Of a stretch of 64,000 nucleotides of DNA, positions 24,767 to 34,586 are shown piece by piece; the stretch's first letter is position 1; every line of letters starts with the position of its first letter. The notes beneath the pieces were generated by a model. That model was not told where the DNA came from. It was given only the letters and a program-made list of their open reading frames with translations, and ran no database searches. Source of the DNA: Anoplopoma fimbria (taxonomy: Eukaryota > Chordata > Actinopteri > Perciformes > Anoplopomatidae); NCBI RefSeq assembly GCF_027596085.1, contig NC_072452.1, positions 9,629,497 through 9,693,496 of the forward strand, read 5' to 3'. A program made the position numbers and the translations under genes.

Positions 24767-27008
24767 CTACCATCCGACATGAGTCTAAAACAGTGTTATT
24801 AGTAAGAGCTCTAAAAAAATAAAGACCATGCATAGATCTTGTGTTACAATGACATTAGGAGGGTTGTTGCAGGAGCTTCCAGAGGGAAGACAGCCTACAC
24901 AGACACTCCAATGAGGATCCTGACACGGCGTATTGAAGTCTCAAAATTTGATGTTAAATGTTTTCAACTATTAAAAGTGAAAATACATTATTTTTCTGCT
25001 AGCTTGGTTCTTTGAAGCACTGAACTTTTTGACTTGAAAAAAAGTCTTTCTTCTTTATGTTTGTACCCTGACTTTATATTTGAGTTAAAGTTGGAAAGTT
25101 TTAATGAAGTGATGCCACAAGGTGAATGCCACACCCTTTTCATTACAGTGAAAAGTAACTTTACATCCTATCAGAAATCAAAGACTTGATTGATTTTCTA
25201 GTTTCTTTAAAGAAAAGATGCTAAAAAGAACAGAACTGGTTCTGTACTTTGCTTTCCAGCTTCTTACTATACCTCACAACCTTGCTGCCTTCAAATGACT
25301 ACAATGACTTTATTGAAAAATAATGATTAAAAGCCATAAAAAACAACCTCTGGTCTCAGTTCCTCTAAGAAAAGTCTCTCATAACATGTTTACAAGAGAG
25401 CACAAACCCGGCTCCTTAAGACAATGATATTGGTCTTATAATTACGCTCAAATCAACAAAAATCGTGACAACCAACTGGGAAATATTACGCGAGCAATGT
25501 AATTAATTAACCAATTACTGGATATTATCTTTCCTGCCTGATTTGTGTCCGGCTTTTTTCTGTTTGGTATTATGTGTCCCACGTTGCTTGTGATGTTTCT
25601 CTGATGAGGAAATATCCCACGCTGGTATTAATCAAATTCTACTCTTCCTAATAAATCCTTCAGTACACATGGAGTGTGCTCACATATCCCTCGAGCATAC
25701 ATTACATGAACACTCGTGAGTCTGTGCGTCGGCCTGGCACACTGCAGATTCAAACATTTATCTTATGTAGGAATTTCATTATAATTTCACTGGGGGATTG
25801 TGACTCTGCTTGTTTATCTGATGCAAGGTTTTATGTTTCTCACGTTTCTCCAGCAATGCGTCCGCAGATTGAGCTCTCAGCGAGCTGGATTTCAAGGTTA
25901 TCATTGCATAACAGCTTTTCAGATGAGCTACTTAATGCGGGCTAGGGACAGTACATCTGGACAGTTTATCCAATGAAAGTATTTGCACTTACAGGGACCA
26001 CACATGAGAGTGTTGCGACCTTTCCCATTGATAAATGAATAATCAAACTCCGCCTGATCTGTGGCGAGTATTAAACATCCACTCTGTCTCTGCCTTTGCT
26101 CGATATTCTTTTCACTTCGTGTTCAAAAATCATGGCAAACTTTCCCACAGCTCACTCCCTGGAAAGAATAAAGAAAGAAATCCTTTTGGTTCCAAAAAAA
26201 ACAAGGAGACATCTATTTGTAGTGCTGGTGAGACTTCAGGGCTTGGTTGGGTGTGTGGTAGTGTGGTGGAGTTTTTCCTGCGGAGAGTGTGCGGGATGTG
26301 AATGGCCTGGCAGGAGCCTGGACAAAGACACACTATTACAGTTAATATGCACACTCCGGTGACGCTTGAAAAGAGACATTTGGAAAACTGGAGACCACTG
26401 TGAAAAGGTTGGGTATGACAGTTCTTCCTCTCTTGCCATCCTTTCCTCCTTTAGCCTCAATCCCTCCAGCTCACTCCCTGTCTGTTAGTCCTCTCTCTGT
26501 GTCTCTTTCAACACCCCGCCTCCCTTGTTTTTCTGCTCCTTCTGTCTCTTCTCTCCTCCCTCCACCCGCTCTGCCTTCTCTCCTGGTGATGGCTGTCCCC
26601 GACACCTCTGTTCAGTCAGCCAAATGTCACACAACAGAAACTGAAATATCAACTTGGCAGTCGATATGTCAGAGAAATGATGGGGAGGGGGAAGGTGCTT
26701 CTATCTTGTTGTCCCTCAGAGGTGCTGTGAGTATTACCAAGAGTTGGACTCTCCGGTTCCTGGTGTAGTGATGACAGGCAACCAGCTGAGGGAAAAGGCA
26801 AACAGGGCCCCTTTAACTAAATATTATTATTGTGCTTTAATATTACATTCAAATGAACTGGAGATCACTCGTTTCTCTCTAGTTTGAGGGAGCACCAGGT
26901 GAGAAAAGGGAGAGTTTTTTGAGAGTATTTGTTTGGTAGACCATGGGAAGGTCTTTTCCTTTTTACTCAACCCCAAATTGAATCATAACTAGTATTACTG
27001 CCTCATGG
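24767..27008. other. Gene-free DNA
   Basis: No gene is established. At 25480-25560 there is a run of TAATTAATTAACC-type sites that may be regulatory. A CT-rich segment at 26420-26580 produces long but low-complexity open frames on both strands, which I do not credit. Confidence 0.45.
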
Positions 27009-27231
27009 TTTTATGCCTCCGCCAACCAGTGGAGTTGCAGTTTACGTCCATTTACGTCCAAAATGTCCTTACTTCATTATTTTAACCTGTTGGACATTGA
27101 TGGGAAATTGTCATAATTAGCATATCAATTCTTGAGTTATGGCAAAAAACATGTTTTGCGAGGTCATGGTGACCTCTGACCTTTGGACGGACGGAAAACA
27201 TAATGCCTCCGGTCGCAGCTGTTATTAAAAA
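27009..27231 (+). mobile_element. Truncated non-autonomous element with GCCTCCGCC end (MITE-like)
   Basis: It begins TTTTATGCCTCCGCCAACCA. It continues through ATTCTTGAGTTATGGC, ACATGTTTTGCGAGGTCA and TGACCTCTGACCTTTGGACG to ACATAATGCCTCCGG. I recognise this as a common fish element whose full copies have inverted ends (GCCTCCGC / GCGGAGGC). Here the right end is lost and the middle is shortened. A small tandem duplication (TTTACGTCCA twice) lies at 27041-27060. Confidence 0.7.
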
Positions 27232-27343
27232 AAGACAGAAATGATCTTTTTTTTTTATACTAGTGGTCAAATGTCATCTCTACTAACAGTCGTTTTCCTC
27301 ATCACTTTAGTCTGCATCATAACAGACAGTTAAAAGAAGTTAA

Positions 27344-27405
27344 TAAGATAATCCTTTATTAGATAAGATAATCCTTTATTAGTCCCGCAGCGGGGAAATT
27401 TGCAA
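27344..27405 (-). mobile_element. LINE 3' tail, minus orientation
   Basis: On the minus strand this reads as a tail ending in AATTTCCCCGCTGCGGGAC, TAATAAAGGATTATC and TTATC units. This is a very common fish non-LTR retrotransposon terminus. The last 20 bases are duplicated in tandem (AGATAAGATAATCCTTTATT). Only the tail is present, as expected for severe 5' truncation. The clade (L2/CR1-like) is a guess. Confidence 0.7.
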
Positions 27406-27834
27406 TAAGCTAAAGTTTTCCTTTTATTTGGTATCTCTATGCTCTAAAAAAAACCTATTGGATTTAATATTCAGTTTCGTTACCTTGATCAATAATTTGG
27501 TAATTAAAATTCCACTTCTATTGTGTTGCATTAGTTGCTGTCATTTTTTATTCCATTCATATATTGAGGTTTAAAAAAGATTAACTATTCTAAATTGGCT
27601 TTGCTTCTTTTGTGACAGTGAGCCAACACATTTGTGCCTCAGCTAATATAATATATTTTCTTTAAGCTGAAGAAACCCACATTCATACTTCACATCATTA
27701 ATATAAATCCACATGTAGATCAGGTCGTATCTCCTCAGTCTGTGCATGTAGTTAATATTAAGAAGTGGAATATAAAGTATTTACTGTCCTCCAGGAATTG
27801 AAGATTCTACTGTCATTCAAATTGCAGGCCCAAA

Positions 27835-27836
<2 letters not shown>
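27406..27836. other. Gene-free DNA
   Basis: I see nothing beyond AT-rich unique sequence. Confidence 0.5.

Positions 27837-27890
<54 letters not shown>
27837..27890 (+). repeat. (TC)n microsatellite
   Basis: Twenty-seven perfect TC units. Confidence 0.97.
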
Positions 27891-27894
<4 letters not shown>

Positions 27895-29343
27895 GTACTG
27901 GTTCTGCATATTTTCCCCATACTTTCCTAATCCAGCTCTATATACAGTGCTGTTAAAGACATGCTAAAAAAACAAGAGGAAGAAACATATGTAAAATAAA
28001 CCTTGGCTGCTAATTTACTAATTTATACTTTGACTATGGGCAATCACCCAAAACGTAGACAACAAGACAGCGGCAAATCAATACGGGGAAAAAATCATTA
28101 ATAATAATCAGAGCATTTATTGGCATCCCTACGCAATCTATTAAGAAGTCCTGCTTTTTTCACACTGTCTTCATTTGAGGATCCAATTTGCACTGACCTT
28201 TAATGACACAGCATGTAGCTGCTGGCTCTGGAGAGAGACATTAATAGACAGGAAAAAACTATTACCAGCCTGCTCTACCTAACTGTTAATAGCAGATAAT
28301 AGAAAAAAAACTCCCTGGCAGCATGTCAGACTGCAGCAGCTCCACATCCTCCATTACATTCTTGCCCCCATACTTATAATCTACATATTTCAGTTTTTTT
28401 CTTTATCTGAAATGCTTTTACTGTCATTTTATGAAGCTTTACGGAGAGACTGTGGACATCGAAGATCTTTTCCATGCAGGAAATTTGAAGCAGTCTTCTC
28501 ATTGGTAGTAATTTAGGCTGGCTAGTATTACAGGATGAATGATTGCAAGCATGCATAGTCCATTAAGAGGCATTCTGAATATCCTTGTAAATATCAAGTG
28601 TGCAAGAGAAATGCAGGGAGTCCATTTAAAGGTGAAGCATTCATCAAACTGTACGGGTTTAGAGCCGGTGTAATCTGATGTGAAGACTTTTCGATTGTAA
28701 GACTTAAACACAGGGAAGCTTTTGTTTGTCCTGACCCCTATCACAAGCTTTGTCCCCGCAAGATCCACTACATGCTAATTACGGCCAAGTTGTTTGGCGT
28801 GCTGCAGCTCTTTCTCTTGTTTACTAATGAATACCATGTGTGTTGCTGCTGTAGCCTTGATTAGAATGGATTAGGTGACCTCTCCTCTCTTCTCTTCTCT
28901 TCTCTTCTGCTTGCATCCACCAGTAGAGGCCTGAGTGCTCATCCATCCTAGCTATCAGGCATGCACACCTTTAAAGTGTGCCACAGTGCCACATTTAATG
29001 GGCTCTGGCTTCTTCATCTGGTACAAACAGCAGTTATTTTTACCTGCTGAGATGCATCTGTGATCACCATGGTGCCCGTCGGTGTGATCGGACGGAGGTG
29101 GCCATCGGAAGAGTGTCCAAAGACAATCAAGGCTCCTTTAGAGTGCACCTCGGTGGGCTACCTGAGGGGAACGTGTGACCTCCAGGGGCCTTCCAATCCA
29201 TGCACTATTGTTTTGTTCTGCTAATTAAGAAGCGGTGTTCAGGCTGATTGGTTTCCAGTGTGTAATTACTAAAGCGTCTGCTGAGAGTGCTTTCTCCATC
29301 CGAGTGCCAGCCTCTCTCTCTCCCCCCACCCCTCGACCATGAG
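27891..29343. other. Gene-free DNA
   Basis: No gene is seen. A short (TCTTC)n array lies at about 28881-28908. The octamer-like ATGCTAAT occurs near 28773. Confidence 0.45.
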
Positions 29344-29484
29344 GAGACGATGCGAGAGCTTGGCGATGCAGAAAGTCAGGGTCATGAACCTCATTTACCC
29401 AAAACAGACCCAAGGCTTCTAAACAAAGATGAAGGAAAAGGAGAGACGACGGCTATATGCAAGGCGAGACAGTGCAGCAGACAG
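29344..29484 (+). other. Candidate 47-codon internal exon (weak)
   Basis: A pyrimidine-rich run (CTCTCTCTCTCCCCCCACCC) precedes an AG at 29342-29343. The following 141 bases are open in one phase and end at CAG|GTGCGA, a good donor. The predicted peptide is polar and charged (for example RELGDAESQGHEPHLPK). The length is an exact multiple of three. I recognise no protein family, and such arrangements occur by chance. Confidence 0.12.
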
Positions 29485-30412
29485 GTGCGAGGGCCTTCTC
29501 ATCTCCGGGTGTTTCAAATAGCCCTTTCTTTATAAAAAGGGAGAAATATGACAGCCACAGTGCTCCCTCTAAAGGAGGCTTTGACTACGGAATCCAGCAC
29601 AGCAGAAGGGAGCAGAAACTCTGGAATAAGGTTTTATTCGCTGCTATCTGGAGTTTATTCAAAACTCAGTAAGAACCAAGACGGAGTGACTCAGAAGTCG
29701 GGCCCAGAATATCATATTACAGGATGCCAAAGAACAAGCAGACTAGTTGGCCTGACTCTTATAATAGTAGCACATACAGTACACTGTTGACACTTTCAAT
29801 AAAGACTTTTTCTTTCACATCAAACTGTAAATTTGAATAGAACTATTACAACTACAGCAAATGGCTCATGGCAGATTTTCATTTCAATAAACCTACCCCC
29901 CCCAACATTAACGCATCGTGATAATGACACAATTGCAGGTGTCAAAAGTGTCAGTGTGACTCCTCTCCAGCATGCACACTGGAACGCCACGTTGGCTCCG
30001 TTTGATCTTTACAACGCCGTTCACTATTCATGAATCTGCTAAGCGGAGAAGAGTGGCTTTTTTTCCGAGGATGCGTGCCATGAGCTGCTTCCACAATATC
30101 GCTGCTTAGAGGGACAAGCCAGCAAAGTCTGCCTTCCAAATGAACAGTGAACAAAGGAGTGCTTGATTTCCAGCTCCAGGTTTTAAACCCACAGATGAGA
30201 CAGAGAAGGGAGGAAATGCACTTATCAGTCCTCGGGAATAACAAATGATAAAGCTGCAATGAAGAGCAACCTATAAGAATAACCAATATGTTACAAGGAG
30301 AATTAACAAGGCAGATGAGTTGCTGTTTAATCTTCAAAAGGCCTCATGCTCTAATTTACAGTTTTAAAATCATAGTACAGCAGTGTCGGAAAAAACTTTT
30401 GCACCATTAGCC
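29485..30412. other. Gene-free DNA
   Basis: No gene or recognised repeat is seen. The 128-codon minus-strand frame at 29951-30337 has no recognisable domain and is within the chance range. Confidence 0.45.
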
Positions 30413-30431
30413 AAAAAAAAAAAAAAAAAAA
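30413..30431 (+). repeat. Poly(A) run, 19 bases
   Basis: Nineteen A in a row. No retroposed body or flanking duplication was identified. Confidence 0.9.
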
Positions 30432-31528
30432 GAGAAATTGTGTTTGTTATCCAAAGCTAATACATTTTATTTATTACAGTAGGGAAAGTCCTTGGAGAAA
30501 GTTTTGCCATGATAAGAAACACAACTAATTGTTTTTTGAGAAAGTATCCTTTGGAATAATGTTATCACTGGAGTCACAATGGTTGTAAAAACAGAGGTTG
30601 CAACATCTCCCTCACAGCTGGTGGCTCAAATGTGTACACCTCTGAGATTGCAAACGCTGTGTACCGTTCAAATATAAAATGACACAGTTGAGCATAATGG
30701 TTGTCTTTCAGCCGTGTTACATTATTGCCATGGGAGGAAAAAACGATAGAGGTCTGACCAAAAAGAAAAGCTCAGAAATTGAGAAAATGATACCGGCTGA
30801 ATAACGTCTTCAAGTCAGAATTGCTACCCATGAATAAAAAAAAAAAATCTTCAGCACTTTCGCTGAGTGTCGGGACGGAGCGCTCATCAGATGTTTACCT
30901 TACCCGCACATGCTTGAACGGTGATGTCATCAGAAGCCTCGGTGTGAAAGATCTTGAAAATGAGGTGAAAATATGGACAACTTGCAGTGCTGACTAAACA
31001 TGCGCAGGGCCTAGAAATGAGCAGCGCCAGATGCTAAATGAGTCGACATGAGGCTGTGAGAGATATCTCTCACGCAGCAGTGTACGAGTGTGAGAGGGAG
31101 AAAGTGTGATGTTGTCCAAAATGAATTCTCCATCCACTCCGACAGAACTGAACAGAACTGTTTGGACTGACATGTGAGCTCCATTTTACATAAATGTCTC
31201 ACAAGTGACAGCCTGCACTAAATGATATTGAAAGAGCCAAAGCTAGAAATTTGCGAATTTGCTTTTCCTGAGTTGAAAAGTTTGTCTCCAGCTATGGCCG
31301 AGGCAACTTGCTTTTCCGTGAGGGAGGCGACCACTTGCGTGACCCATAACTGAAGCTATATTGCAGCAGATGGCCACTCACCGTACATTGTCTCATGCTG
31401 GAAATGGATGATGGTGATAATTGACCGAAGCAAGGCCTATATGACAGGTTCACCTAATGATGAATGTGAGAGAAGACAGCAGGTGGACAGCATAGTTTGA
31501 TATCTCGTCTCTCCCCTTTTATCACAGC
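30432..31528. other. Gene-free DNA
   Basis: No gene is established. A 12-base A run lies near 30837. The upstream sequence resembles a Tc1/mariner end only weakly. Confidence 0.45.
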
Positions 31529-32125
31529 ATGAGTCCCCGGCACAACATCCTCCCAGTGCTCAAGGGAATGGAAAACACGGAAATCTTTTCTGTCTTTCGC
31601 CACAGTCTCTTTCTCTCTATCCTCCCTTTATGTGCGTGTGTGTGTGTGTTTGAGTGTGAGTACACTCAACGGAACTGTTCCATTTCATCAGGTTTTAGTT
31701 CCTGCTATCCATTAAAAAAAAAGAGGCTCAAAACAGGATTTCAGCTACCATTGTCTAGGAGACACACTGTGTTGACAGCAGACATTTTTCATGCGAGCTG
31801 CTCAAAAGCTCGGGACGCAATCTACAGTGCAACAGGAGAAGAGCAGACAAATCAGTCTGCTATGAAAACAACAAGAGTAAGAGCATTCAAAAAGGGAATA
31901 AGCAGCTCCAATTCCAGGATGTGTTGCAGCGCTAATGCGTGCAGCATTGTGTGTCATCTACATTTCGCCAATTACCCTCACTTCAGTCATGCCACAATGT
32001 GCCGAGAGCCATCTGTAACTGAAACGCAACATTTTCAACACTATCACCCAAAACATGAAAATCTCCCTGTTCCCTCCACAGATTCCCAGGCCATGCCTTC
32101 AGAGCTCACATGTCAAGTGAGATAA
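31529..32125 (+). CDS. Longest open frame, 198 codons, unrecognised and probably spurious
   Basis: An ATG frame runs 198 codons to a stop. The N-terminal 50 residues are hydrophobic and pass through a GT-rich stretch (CACVCVF). The rest is basic and Ser/Cys-rich (for example KKKRLKTGF). I recognise no domain, catalytic motif or signal peptide with a proper cleavage site. From base composition I estimate that frames of about 140 codons are expected by chance here, so this is only a mild outlier. No splice pattern or promoter supports it. Confidence 0.1.
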   Translation: MSPRHNILPVLKGMENTEIFSVFRHSLFLSILPLCACVCVFECEYTQRNCSISSGFSSCYPLKKKRLKTGFQLPLSRRHTVLTADIFHASCSKARDAIYSATGEEQTNQSAMKTTRVRAFKKGISSSNSRMCCSANACSIVCHLHFANYPHFSHATMCREPSVTETQHFQHYHPKHENLPVPSTDSQAMPSELTCQVR

Positions 32126-33224
32126 TTCAGACCTCAATGTTTCAGGAAATCCCCTCTGGCATATGATAGAGATTTTAAAGAAGCAGTAAAATGCAAATAC
32201 GAAGATTGCTGCAATGCTGGTTAGACATTAATGCATCTAATGGTCTGGAATTGCCATTCATTGCATGAAAGTAACTGTGGGATACAAATTATGCCAAACT
32301 ATAAATCCCAGTGTCCCAGAGCTGACATCTATTGAATGGGATCCATATTGGGTGTGCATCAACCCAACTAGCAGTGACAGCGCAGCAATCTAGCTGAGAC
32401 TACTGAGGGAGGTCTTAGCTGGGACAAAGGAGATTTAAATTTGATTTGTATTGAATGAAAAGAAAGAGTGGGGGAGTTCAAATGTAAAAAAGAAGTTACC
32501 CACTCCTTGATCTACATGAGTTGTAAATGTCAACCTGAAAACCAAATTAGCCATCCCACTTCTGCAGTCAAGTGATCTTTTAGATATATTTCTTAGTACT
32601 ATTTCATAATTGAAAGGAAAAAACAGCTATGTCTACTCACAGACAATGTAAACAAACTTCCACAGATAGCTTTAGCTTACAAGCTAATGCTTGTAATTCT
32701 GTTAACAATGGTATTGAAGATTAAGGGCCACATCTTTTAGCATCTCATATACCCAATGTATACGTTTTTGTATTATCCATCTGGCCGGCAGATTTACACT
32801 AGCCGTGTACTTTTCCTTTGGTGGATGTTTCTCTGGGGATAACTCTTTGGCAGCTCATTCAGAAAGCCAAGGAGCTGAACATGTATCTTCGTAGGTAAAA
32901 GGAAGACTAGCTAGGAAGCTAATGTGCATGGGTAATTTACACATCAGACCAGTAGGCTGAAAAATAAATAAATAAGCAAATTAACTTTTGTTTGATTTTC
33001 AGCTGAGTAAAGAGAAAATGCAAAGACATAATGTATAGAGTGTATAGAGTGGAGAAATATTTACGGTATGACAGGGAGAGGATAGGAGGGCAAGGCAGAC
33101 ATGGAGAATGAGAGGAAAGGACAGAGAGAAGCCAACTGGTTGCTCCCTGACTTTTTCGGACGTTGTAGCTGCAGCAGCTGTCATTTTTCCATCAGGGGGG
33201 AACAAAGTCACCTTGGCCTGTGCG
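32126..33224. other. Gene-free DNA
   Basis: I see no gene or recognised repeat. Confidence 0.5.
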
Positions 33225-33345
33225 AGGACAGGTGACAGGAGGAGTGGGAGGCTGCAGCGCTGGCGCCGGCCCCTGCTGACGAGGGCCGGCGTTAGTAGAG
33301 GTGACAGGAGCAAGGAGCTGCTCACCGGGGGCCCCTGACACACAC
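33225..33345. other. GC-rich, CpG-containing patch with hairpin
   Basis: This is one of the few GC-rich places in the window. It contains the imperfect direct repeat GTGACAGGAG (33230 and 33301). A perfect 9-bp inverted repeat CGCCGGCCC / GGGCCGGCG (33264-33272 and 33283-33291) has a 10-nt loop. Frames on both strands are open but have no recognisable product. It could be a small CpG patch, a non-coding exon or an enhancer core. Confidence 0.35.
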
Positions 33346-33816
33346 ACACACAGCACCTGCCCCGGGAGATGCCGCGTCAGCACATCTTTCCACAGGAAGT
33401 TGGAATGGAAAAGCAGGGCGGGTGAGAAGTTATCCGCTTCCTTCCTCTACCACTGTTCTGTTACTTTATTTTTGTTATTCCACTAAAACCTCATGTGAAA
33501 GACAGATACAGGCATAAAATATTGATACGACCTGTTCTGTCTCATATTGCATTTTGCTGTAAGGGAGTAAGTGCCAGCTCGTTTTCATCGATAGCCTTTG
33601 GAGAAACACAGGGATAGAGGTCTGGAGTAGTAGAGGAGTGCTTTTGTTCTCTTGTAGAAATTGCAAATGCTCTTATTGTATTACTCACTGTCTTATTAAT
33701 GAGTGGGCTCAGTATTATTCAAATACTACAACCAAAAAAGATCTGATATCTGCCTTTGCTCTTTTCTCATTTCCTGAATCCTCTCCTTTCCTTTCTCTTT
33801 TTCTTCTTCCTCCCAG
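33346..33816. other. Gene-free DNA ending in a long pyrimidine tract
   Basis: A short CA run follows the GC patch. The segment closes with a strong polypyrimidine tract at about 33779-33814 ending in CCCAG, which is a good splice acceptor in form. Confidence 0.45.
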
Positions 33817-33975
33817 GTTGGCATCCATCACCATGCGGGAGGCCACCTCTCCTCTGACAGCTTTGTCAATGTAAATTACTGCAGTCTGTCTGGAGTGGTC
33901 TCAGCTCAGGGAGAGCAGTTACCTGCAGGGCTGCCCATTGCCTGCTCAGATGGACCCAGAATAACTGAGCTATAG
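33817..33975 (+). other. Candidate terminal exon, 52 codons plus stop
   Basis: A polypyrimidine tract and CAG precede an open phase that reads VGIHHHAGGHLSSDSF at its start. It then runs through CSLSGVV and ends PRITEL followed by TAG at 33973. No internal stop occurs. The composition (His, Gly, Ser-rich) would suit the tail of a transcription factor, but I cannot match it to any known protein. The open phase alone has a chance probability of a few per cent. An alternative donor GT follows at 33871. Confidence 0.2.
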
Positions 33976-34514
33976 GTCTGCTCTGTTTGGGCTCTCACCA
34001 GCTCTTTACCTGCACTGAGCTCTACTGAGGACTACGTTGTTATTTTATTGATCTTAATCTCCCCTTTTTGTTCCATAGCAAACAACTGCTGTGATGTGTT
34101 TCGGAGACAAGCAAAATAGTTGCTGTCTGACAAAAAAATTGCATGTTGCCATCCTCTGAGTAAACAAGGTAGTGTGGTGCTTTGATTTTCTTTATTACAT
34201 GACTGATTTGGTTATACATTTCCCTTATGGAACTTGGTTCACATGGTGGTTTCTCCACATAGAAATATGGCCTATTTCCTGCTTCAAATGAGCTCCCTTT
34301 GGGATTTATTTACTAAATTGCAAAGGACGAGAGATAATTCATATCTCAGTAATTAGGCATGCAAGAAATACATCACAGAACCCAATACGCCTTGTTATTA
34401 AGAAAGAAAAAGCTACGGTTTGATATTATGTAGATTTAAAAGCCCTCCCTGAGGGTTTTTATTCATTAATTATTTTCAGGTTTTTTTCTTCTTCTTTATT
34501 TTGTCTCTGTATAG
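33976..34514. other. Gene-free DNA
   Basis: No gene is seen. The segment ends in a T/C-rich tract (34481-34510) and ATAG, an acceptor-like sequence. Confidence 0.45.
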
Positions 34515-34586
34515 AGCACCAGTGGGAGCTGGTCTGCACAAACAATGCTGAGCAAATTAAGAACAAAGATGACAAAGAGGAAAGAG
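34515..34586 (+). other. Candidate 72-nt internal exon
   Basis: The preceding tract (TTTTTTTCTTCTTCTTTATT, then TTGTCTCTGTATAG) is an excellent acceptor, and GAG|GTAAAT is a good donor. Two of three phases are open. One reads HQWELVCTNNAEQIKNKDDK, which looks protein-like. The size and symmetry fit a small cassette exon. No family was recognised and no neighbouring exon was found apart from the equally unproven one at 33817. Confidence 0.2.

Noticed and set aside
26400..26768. 122-codon Ser/Pro/Leu-rich frame
   Set aside because: It comes from a CT-rich stretch. The frame is low-complexity and has no recognised domain.
30374..30412. Tc1/mariner-like inverted repeat start (TACAGCAGTGTCGG)
   Set aside because: No matching inverted end or transposase fragment was found within 2 kb downstream.
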